Assembly (NCBI RefSeq): GCF_024138165.1
Contig: NZ_CP100000.1
Span: 3,410,001-3,474,000 of the forward strand
Direction of reading: 5' to 3'
From: Halorussus vallis
GTDB lineage: Archaea > Halobacteriota > Halobacteria > Halobacteriales > Haladaptataceae
Length of the DNA: 64,000 bases
The first letter of the stretch is position 1, and the number at the start of each line of letters is the position of its first letter. A program made the position numbers and the translations under genes. This document shows, piece by piece, positions 58,808 to 64,000 of the stretch. The notes beneath the pieces were generated by a model that saw only the letters and a list, made by a program, of their open reading frames with translations, searched no databases and was not told the origin of the DNA.

Positions 58808-59119
58808 GGGGGTGAGTTACTGCTCGAACGGTAAAACCGTGCGGATAGGGGTCGGAGCCGACCGGCGGTGCGACTCGGGAGTTCGACCCGACCCTCCACC
58901 GCGTCGCCGGCAACCTGGAGGCGAGCGTGCTCTGCGTTATGCGTCGAGAGCATACGTGCGAAAACGATGCAATTTACTTCCTTACCGTTTCACCCGTTTA
59001 CGAACTATTTAATTCGACACCGACGGTAGAAATATATTCACATTTCAGGTCAGGCGAAATCTGGAAATCCCACAGGAGACGGATAACAAAGGCCAATACG
59101 GCATTTCCCTGCAAATGCG
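58808..59119. other. AT-enriched upstream region of the Tat-secreted protein
   Basis: Bases 58930-59110 are markedly AT-rich compared with surrounding sequence and contain TTTAATTCG (59009-59016) and AAATATATTC (59030-59039). No gene is supported. Confidence 0.5.
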
Positions 59120-60232
59120 ATGGCATTCGAACTGAGCCGACGTTCGTTCCTCGCCGCGACGGCGGGGAGCGTGGGCGTCACTCTCCCGACGGCACGTTCA
59201 GCAGAGAAGAACGAACAGACTAACTACGTCCTCAAACAGGGCGATAGCTGCGTTCCGGTCGTTCCGCTCTCGGGCGACGAGCCCGTGGAGGAGTTCTACG
59301 ACTACCGGACGCCGAACACCGACCCGAAGAGTTTCAAGTACGCCTCCTTCGGGACGACCGACCTCCAGCGCGAGAACACGAGCATCGTCTTCCTGTACGA
59401 CGGCCCCGAGGGCCTGAGCCTCGTGGTCGTCCACGGGAAACTCGGCGCCGACGACGACGGCGGGTCGGTCACCATGGGCTTCGCCGGACTCGCGGGCGGC
59501 GAGTGGGCCGTGGGCGACGACATCTACGACGCCGACACCAATTACGACGAGTTCGGCCAGACCGACGACGGTTGGCGGGTCGACTGGACGTACGCCGGCG
59601 GTCGGACCGACGGCGGCGCCTACCGCGGCCTCGGCGAGGACTTCGAGGTCACCGTCACGCCGAACTTCAACGAGGAGGCCAACCTCTACGGCGAGCACTA
59701 CGACGGCACCATCGAGGACTGGCAACTGCTCTCGGGCGATAGCAGCAGTCCCGAGCGGACCTCGCTCTCGATGAGCGAACCGGTCACCATCCGCGCCGGT
59801 ACGTGCGGGTCGAGCGGTTCGGGCGGGTCGGGCGGCGACGGGAAGAAGGACGAGTCCGGTCCCGTGAACGCGAACGCGACGCTCGTCCAGGACCGCGTGA
59901 ACCCCGAGAGCAACGGCCGCATCCAGGTCGCGCTCCGCTCGTCGGCCACGTTCGACGCGACGACGCTCAACGTCGGCACGGCGACCTTCGGGCCGAACGA
60001 CGCCCACCCGAAGCACGCCGAGACGACAGACGTCAACGGCGACGGCCGACCCGACCTCCTGTTGCACTTCCGGGTGGCCGACACCGGCGTTAGCTGGGAA
60101 ACCGGAACGATGACGCTCGAAGCCGAAACCGACGAGGGACGGACGGTCACCGGCGAGGTCGAGGTCAAGGTCGTCCCGCAGAAGGGCAAGCAGGGCGGCG
60201 ACGAGAAGACAGACGAGAAAGAGAACTGCTAG
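59120..60232 (+). CDS. Tat-exported secreted protein
   Basis: A 370-residue protein starting MAFELSRRSFLAATAGSVGVTLPTARSAEKN, a twin-arginine signal peptide. The mature protein is Asp/Gly/Thr-rich beta-type (YGEHYDGTIEDWQLL, VNGDGRPDLLLHFRV) with an internal SGSGGSGGDGKKDES linker. No enzymatic domain is recognised; the C-terminal repeat NPESNGRIQVALRSSATFDATTLNVGTATFGPNDA resembles calcium-binding or VCBS-like halophile surface repeats. Function unknown. Confidence 0.7.
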   Translation: MAFELSRRSFLAATAGSVGVTLPTARSAEKNEQTNYVLKQGDSCVPVVPLSGDEPVEEFYDYRTPNTDPKSFKYASFGTTDLQRENTSIVFLYDGPEGLSLVVVHGKLGADDDGGSVTMGFAGLAGGEWAVGDDIYDADTNYDEFGQTDDGWRVDWTYAGGRTDGGAYRGLGEDFEVTVTPNFNEEANLYGEHYDGTIEDWQLLSGDSSSPERTSLSMSEPVTIRAGTCGSSGSGGSGGDGKKDESGPVNANATLVQDRVNPESNGRIQVALRSSATFDATTLNVGTATFGPNDAHPKHAETTDVNGDGRPDLLLHFRVADTGVSWETGTMTLEAETDEGRTVTGEVEVKVVPQKGKQGGDEKTDEKENC

Positions 60233-60319
60233 GTTCACGGCGAACGCGTCGATTCGAGCGGTACGCCCTTTTCTTCCCCGTCCGAAAACTGTATCACCGA
60301 ACGGGAGCAACTCCTTACC

Positions 60320-60478
60320 ATGCCCGCGACGCTCGAAGTGAAGTGTACCAACGACGACTGCGAGTTGGACATGTTCGAGATGCACTACACCTACGACATG
60401 CCGGACGACGTGGGGCTGACCGACTTCGAATGTCCGTACTGCACGCGAACCGACACCCTCGAAGAGATCGAACTATGA
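60320..60478 (+). CDS. 52-residue zinc-ribbon protein
   Basis: A short protein MPATLEVKCTNDDCELDMFEMHYTYD...FECPYCTRTDTLEEIEL. Cys9/Cys14 and Cys38/Cys41 (CTNDDC and CPYC) form a zinc ribbon. The stop TGA at 60476-60478 overlaps the ATG of the Hsp20 gene at 60475 (ATGA), so they are translationally coupled. The gene is too short to be found by simple ORF lists of 60 residues or more. Family unknown to me, though similar short zinc ribbons exist in many haloarchaea. Confidence 0.75.
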   Translation: MPATLEVKCTNDDCELDMFEMHYTYDMPDDVGLTDFECPYCTRTDTLEEIEL

Positions 60479-60894
60479 CCCTGCGGGACATCGGCCGGTC
60501 GTTCGGCAGCGCCGTCCTCCAGCGCGTCGGCCGGGCCGCGAGCAAGGTCCAGGAGTCGAAGCCCCTTCCCGTGGACCTCCTGGAGAGCGACGACGCCTAC
60601 CTCGTCATCTTCGACGCGCCCGGCGCGACCGGCAGCGACGTGCAGGTCCGGTACGCCGACGGCGCGGTGCTGGTCCGCATCGACCGCTTCCGGGACTTCC
60701 ACGAGGGCTTCGAGATGCTGTTCCCCGGCCGCGGCCTGTCGCTCGACGGTCGGGCCGACCTCCCCGCCGACGCCGTCGTCGACGCCGAGGAGGCGACGGC
60801 GACCCTGACCGAGAACGGCACCCTCCACGTCGAGGTCCCCAAGCGGGAGAGCGCGACCGAGTCGGACACTGCCGCGGCCGAGTCCGACGCCTGA
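60475..60894 (+). CDS. Hsp20/alpha-crystallin-type small heat shock protein
   Basis: A 139-residue protein with an alpha-crystallin-like core (YLVIFDAPGATGSDVQVRYADGAVLVRIDRF, LPADAVVDAEEATATLTENGTLHVEVPK). It ends with an Asp/Glu/Thr-rich tail. The N-terminal MTLRDIGRSFGSAVLQRVGRAASKVQESKPLPVDLLESDDAY is like haloarchaeal Hsp20 proteins. It is a likely holdase chaperone, coupled to the zinc-ribbon gene. Confidence 0.85.
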   Translation: MTLRDIGRSFGSAVLQRVGRAASKVQESKPLPVDLLESDDAYLVIFDAPGATGSDVQVRYADGAVLVRIDRFRDFHEGFEMLFPGRGLSLDGRADLPADAVVDAEEATATLTENGTLHVEVPKRESATESDTAAAESDA

Positions 60895-60957
60895 ACGCCG
60901 GCTTTCGTGCGAACCGCCGGACCCCATCCTCGTTCTATCCTTCCCGTCGACCCCGAG

Positions 60958-62148
60958 TTACTCGACTCCCATCCCTTCGACGACGTCGAACTCCTCGTCG
61001 CCGGCGAACCGGGTCGGGTCGAACTCGGGCACCGGGTTCTCGCCGAGCACGCACTCGGCGACCGCCTCGCCGAGCGCCGGCGCGCGCATGAACCCGTGGC
61101 CCTGCCACCCCGCCGCGACGTAGAGGCCCTCCCGGAGTTCGCCCAGTAGCGGGTCGCGGTCCGGCGTCGCGGTGCAGAGGCCGGCCCACGACTTCCGGAC
61201 CGGTCCCTCGAAGCCGTCGAGTCGGTAGGCCAGTCGCTCGCGGGTCACCTCGCGGAAGTCCCGGTCGGCCGCGCGTTTCCAGTCGTCCGGGTCGCTCTCG
61301 ACCTCCTCGGTGCCGTCGCCCGCCAGCAGGCCGGCCGGGTGGGGCCGGAGGTAGTAGCCGCCGGTCGCGTCGTACACCATCGGCAGGTCCCCGCCGTAGG
61401 CCGCGGTGAGCGCCTGCACCCGGTAGGGCTTGAGCGGAATCGGGACGCCCGCGGCGGCGAGCAGTCGCTTGGTGTGGGCGCCCGCGGCGACGACCACCGC
61501 GTCGAACGCCTCGTACTCCGCGAACTCGGCGGCGGTTCCGCCGGCCGGCCCCGCCGCGTCGCTCGCCCGCTCCGGGTCGGCCGCCGACCGGCGGCCGATC
61601 CGGAGCGGATTGCGCTCGACGGCGGCCTCGACGCCGGTCAGGAGTCGCGCGCCCACCTCGCGGGCCTTCGCCGCCAGCAGTTCGGCGTAGGTCGAGGGAA
61701 TCGCACATCCGGCGTTCTCGGCCACCGCGGCCACCCCGACGTCGGCCCACTCGACCCGCGGGAACCGCTCGCGGAGCGTCTCGCGGTCGACCAGCGCCAC
61801 CTCGCGGTCCTGGGCCGTCATCCGAGGCACCTGCCGGCGGACGGCCTCGGCGCGTCGCTCGTCGCCCTCGCGGGCGAACCAGACGTACGGCGCTTCGCGG
61901 AACTCGAAGTCGCCCTCGCCGGAGAACTCGCGGAAGCGCTCGATGGCCCGGTCGCCGACCCGGGCGTCCTCGGGCGCGGCGAAGGCGTCGTAGAGGACGC
62001 CTGCCGCCCGGCCGGTCGACGCGTGAGTTCCGCCGATCTCGCCCCGCTCGAAGAGGGTGACCGCGGCGCCGCGCCGCGCGAGGTCGTAGGCGGCGGTGAC
62101 GCCGACCGCGCCGCCGCCGACGACGGCGACGGAGACGTTCGGACTCAC
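60958..62148 (-). CDS. FAD-dependent oxidoreductase (DAO/DadA-type)
   Basis: A 396-residue flavoprotein starting GTG: SPNVSVAVVGGGAVGVTAAYDLARRGAAVTLFERGEIGG is the dinucleotide-binding site of the D-amino acid oxidase/sarcosine oxidase fold. VAENAGCAIPSTYAELLAAKAREVGARLL and WAGLCTATPDRDPLLGELREGLYVAAGWQGHGFMRAPALGEAVAE are the conserved family blocks. It may oxidise an amine. The start overlaps the creatininase stop (GTGA), so the two are coupled: the amide hydrolase may supply its substrate. Confidence 0.9.
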   Translation of the reverse strand: MSPNVSVAVVGGGAVGVTAAYDLARRGAAVTLFERGEIGGTHASTGRAAGVLYDAFAAPEDARVGDRAIERFREFSGEGDFEFREAPYVWFAREGDERRAEAVRRQVPRMTAQDREVALVDRETLRERFPRVEWADVGVAAVAENAGCAIPSTYAELLAAKAREVGARLLTGVEAAVERNPLRIGRRSAADPERASDAAGPAGGTAAEFAEYEAFDAVVVAAGAHTKRLLAAAGVPIPLKPYRVQALTAAYGGDLPMVYDATGGYYLRPHPAGLLAGDGTEEVESDPDDWKRAADRDFREVTRERLAYRLDGFEGPVRKSWAGLCTATPDRDPLLGELREGLYVAAGWQGHGFMRAPALGEAVAECVLGENPVPEFDPTRFAGDEEFDVVEGMGVE

Positions 62149-62915
62149 TTGTGCTCCCGCGGCCAGAGGGCCGCCAGGTCGCGCTCGGCCAGCCAGTCGA
62201 CTAGCGCCGCGAGGTCGTCGCCCGCGGCGTCGAGCAGTTTCTCGCCGATTTCGGCGGTTCCCTCGGTGGGGTCGCCGACCGCGCCGCTCTCGGTGAAATC
62301 GACAGCGTCGAAGCCGACCGGCGCGCCGCGGACGGTCTTGCCCCACGAGTCGGCGCCGTTCTCCTCGGCGTCTTCGAGCGCGGCCTCACGCACGAGGTCC
62401 GGCGCGGCCGCGAGCATCGCGCTCGTCTCCACCGCGTCGGCGTGGCCGAGCGAGGTGTCGAGCAGGTCCTCGACGAGCGCGTCGAGGTTCGACCACCAGT
62501 TCCACGGCGTCGCGAACGCGACCTCGTCGTCGCGGAGTCGCCGGGCCGCCCGCCGGAGTGCGTCGGAATTGCCGCCGTGGCCGTTGACGATCACGGTCTT
62601 CCGGACGCCGTGGGAGGCGACGCTCGCGACGATGTCCGCGACGTAGTCGGCGAACGTGTCGGGGTCGGTCCACAGCGACCCGTGGAACTGCCGGTGGTGG
62701 GCGCTGACGCCGACCGGGACGGTGGGGAGCACCACCACGTCCTCGCGGTCGGCGACTCGCTCGGTGACGGCCTCGGCCGCGAGGAAGTCGGTTCCGAGCG
62801 GCAGGGCCGGGCCGTGCTGTTCGACGCTCCCCGTCGGGATGAGGGCGACCTCGGTTTCGGCGAACGCGTCGGCCGCGGTCGCCGTGGTGTGTTCGTGGAG
62901 AGAGTTCCGTCGCAT
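62145..62915 (-). CDS. Creatininase family amidohydrolase
   Basis: A 256-residue protein. EVALIPTGSVEQHGPALPLGTDFLAAEAVTERVA contains the Glu/His zinc ligands (SxEQHGPHLPLxTD), with GVSAHHRQFHGSLW and VIVNGHGGNSDALRRA. It may be creatininase or a related lactam/amide hydrolase (e.g. of a coenzyme or glycine betaine-like compound). Coupled to the FAD oxidase downstream. Confidence 0.92.
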   Translation of the reverse strand: MRRNSLHEHTTATAADAFAETEVALIPTGSVEQHGPALPLGTDFLAAEAVTERVADREDVVVLPTVPVGVSAHHRQFHGSLWTDPDTFADYVADIVASVASHGVRKTVIVNGHGGNSDALRRAARRLRDDEVAFATPWNWWSNLDALVEDLLDTSLGHADAVETSAMLAAAPDLVREAALEDAEENGADSWGKTVRGAPVGFDAVDFTESGAVGDPTEGTAEIGEKLLDAAGDDLAALVDWLAERDLAALWPREHK

Positions 62916-62990
62916 GCGCGACTGGAAGGCTGTCGAGCACTTAGGCGTACGCCCGCCGGAAAATCGGGCGTAACTCGGGACCGGAGAACG

Positions 62991-63503
62991 TCACCCGGAA
63001 ACGAGTTCGTAACACTCCTCGGCGACCCGGGGGAACGCGAGCGTCGCCGCCACCGCGACCGCGAGCGCGAAAGCGACTCCGACGAGCGCCGAGTCGGTCG
63101 CGACGAGCGTCCGGGTGCCCCCGTAGGCGGCCAGCCACAGCGTCGCGTTGAAGTAGACGACTCGCAGGGCCACCAGCGCGGGCGTCACCGAAACCCAGCC
63201 GAGAACGTCGGTGCCGGGCGGTTCGAACCACCCGCCGCGAATCGCGGTGGCGACGACCGTCGCTCCGGCCCAGGCGACGAACGCCATCGTCTTCACGCCG
63301 AAGAACCGGAGGTCCTCCGAGAGCAGGAAGTAGTACAGGACCGGCAGCGCCGACAGCGAGACGTCGGCGAACACCGCCACGAGGTCGTTCACCCAGCGTC
63401 CGAAGGCGTCGGTTTCGGCCGAGGTGACCCGGCCGTCCCCGTACCACGTCTGGCGGCGCTTCGAGTGGGCGGTTCGGGCGTCCCGCGCGGGGTGTTCGCG
63501 CAT
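62991..63503 (-). CDS. Four- to five-helix membrane protein
   Basis: A 170-residue protein: MREHPARDARTAHSKRRQTWYGDG then hydrophobic helices (about residues 45-62, 70-90, 103-125, 135-160: VSLSALPVLYYFLLSED, KTMAFVAWAGATVVATAIRGG, LGWVSVTPALVALRVVYF, ALVGVAFALAVAVAATLAF). No family is recognised. ATG 63503 preferred. Confidence 0.6.
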   Translation of the reverse strand: MREHPARDARTAHSKRRQTWYGDGRVTSAETDAFGRWVNDLVAVFADVSLSALPVLYYFLLSEDLRFFGVKTMAFVAWAGATVVATAIRGGWFEPPGTDVLGWVSVTPALVALRVVYFNATLWLAAYGGTRTLVATDSALVGVAFALAVAVAATLAFPRVAEECYELVSG

Positions 63504-63594
63504 GGCTACAGTTTTTGACGTACCCCGCGCTCGAACTTTGCAGTTTCCCCCGTAGGTCAGTACGGCCTCGAACACGGTGCGGCGCACAGACGCG

Positions 63595-63612
63595 ACGGCG
63601 CGGACGCGCCGT
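63595..63612. repeat. Short palindrome and GGTCGGCCG tandem run
   Basis: ACGGCGCG-GA-CGCGCCGT, followed at about 63639-63672 by GGTCGGCC(G/A) units. It is downstream of the truncated LLM gene on the minus strand. Confidence 0.4.
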
Positions 63613-63673
63613 CGGTCTGGCCCGCAAAACGGTCGGTGGTCGGCCGATGGTCGGCCGGTGGTCGGTCGGCGCC

Positions 63674-64000
63674 TCAGGCGACGAACTCCTCGATGCCGCG
63701 GGCGGGGTAGCCGACCACGATGTCGGCACCTGCTTCCTTCAGCGCCGCGACCCGCTCGCCGACCCGTTCGGGCGTGCCGACCAGCGCGTAGTCACGGGTG
63801 GCCGCCGACAGCACCTCGCGGGCGCGTCCCGTCGCGGCAGCGCCGGTCGCCGCGCCGTCAGGGAGCGCCGACCGGACGGGACCGCGGCGGGCGGCGTAGG
63901 CGCCCACGGCGTCCAGCACCGCGTCCTCGTCGTCGGTGAGGACCGTAGGCGCGTACACCGCGATTTTGCCGTCGAAGCCGGCGGCGCGGAGCGCCCGGAG
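63674..64000 (-). CDS. LLM-class (luciferase-like) oxidoreductase, C-terminal part (runs off window)
   Basis: The minus-strand frame is open to base 64000, giving 108 residues of a C-terminal half: LRALRAAGFDGKIAVYAPTVLTDDEDAVLDAVGAY... and ALVGTPERVGERVAALKEAGADIVVGYPARGIEEFVA, the conserved last helix-strand of F420/FMN-dependent LLM enzymes such as methylenetetrahydromethanopterin reductase or glucose-6-phosphate dehydrogenase types. The N-terminus is outside. Confidence 0.75.
   Translation of the reverse strand, partial: LRALRAAGFDGKIAVYAPTVLTDDEDAVLDAVGAYAARRGPVRSALPDGAATGAAATGRAREVLSAATRDYALVGTPERVGERVAALKEAGADIVVGYPARGIEEFVA

Overview
The window comes from a halophilic archaeon (class Halobacteria). 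GC is very high with strong third-position G/C bias. The predicted proteins are acidic, with Asp/Glu-rich linkers. Secreted proteins carry Tat-like twin-arginine and lipobox signals. Most genes have TATA-like boxes of TTAAA/TATAA type only about 25-40 nt upstream of the start, as expected for short-leader or leaderless haloarchaeal mRNAs. Typical haloarchaeal chromosomal genes are present: LonB, XPB helicase with Bax1, a GrpE/DnaK/DnaJ cluster, NadM, PyrF, TRAM, HalOD1 and Bat-type HTH proteins. I see no rRNA, tRNA, CRISPR array, complete transposon or replication origin. It reads as ordinary chromosome with unusually rich non-coding repeat structure.

Layout. 1-5.7 kb: end of a HAD phosphatase, a secreted beta-helix protein, a MoaD-like protein, then a DapA-type aldolase and an enolase-superfamily sugar-acid dehydratase that look like Entner-Doudoroff-type sugar-acid catabolism. 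5.7-11 kb: a small protein, an MFS exporter, a 3-TM protein paired with a transducer (MCP), a HalOD1/zinc-ribbon pair and a Bat-type regulator. 11-21 kb: MsrA, DUF488, a serpin, a ferritin-like protein, a rhodanese-MBL fusion, a secreted protein broken by a stop codon, a flavin reductase/AAC(3)-like pair, a 2Fe-2S ferredoxin and a geranylgeranyl-reductase-family flavoprotein. 21-30 kb: small proteins, PAC2, zinc ribbons, an RNA m5C methyltransferase with a PUA-like partner, and Bax1 and XPB separated by an opposite-strand lipoprotein. 30-34 kb: grpE-dnaK-dnaJ. 34-45 kb: DJ-1/PfpI, CPBP protease, a membrane protein, acyl-CoA synthetase, three tandem GNAT acetyltransferases, an AMP-ligase-like fragment and membrane LonB. 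45-64 kb: NadM, PyrF, TRIC/UPF0126, SAM hydrolase-type DUF62, aminotransferase, glycosyltransferase, methyltransferase, PPOX, winged-helix regulator, two metal or zinc proteins, TRAM, DICT, DUF106, radical SAM, a Tat-secreted protein, zinc ribbon-Hsp20, an FAD oxidase with creatininase, and a truncated LLM oxidoreductase.

The most unusual content is non-coding. One family of about 130 bp structured intergenic elements occurs as copies at 21184-21315, 22141-22270 and 37247-37376, with a divergent relative at 54917-54985. Each has two perfect hairpins and T6/A6 tracts; the stem sequences differ between copies but pairing is kept by compensatory changes. A second interspersed family shares a CCACACGCCTCCCCAGCCGA core and occurs at about 34101-34252, 37074-37236 (inverted), 45441-45600 and 45677-45782 (inverted). 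Several long perfect hairpins with tiny loops lie between genes, at 4291-4324, 11784-11821, 17591-17636, 32699-32734 and 48574-48603. Together these look like bidirectional terminators and/or small mobile or structured-RNA elements.
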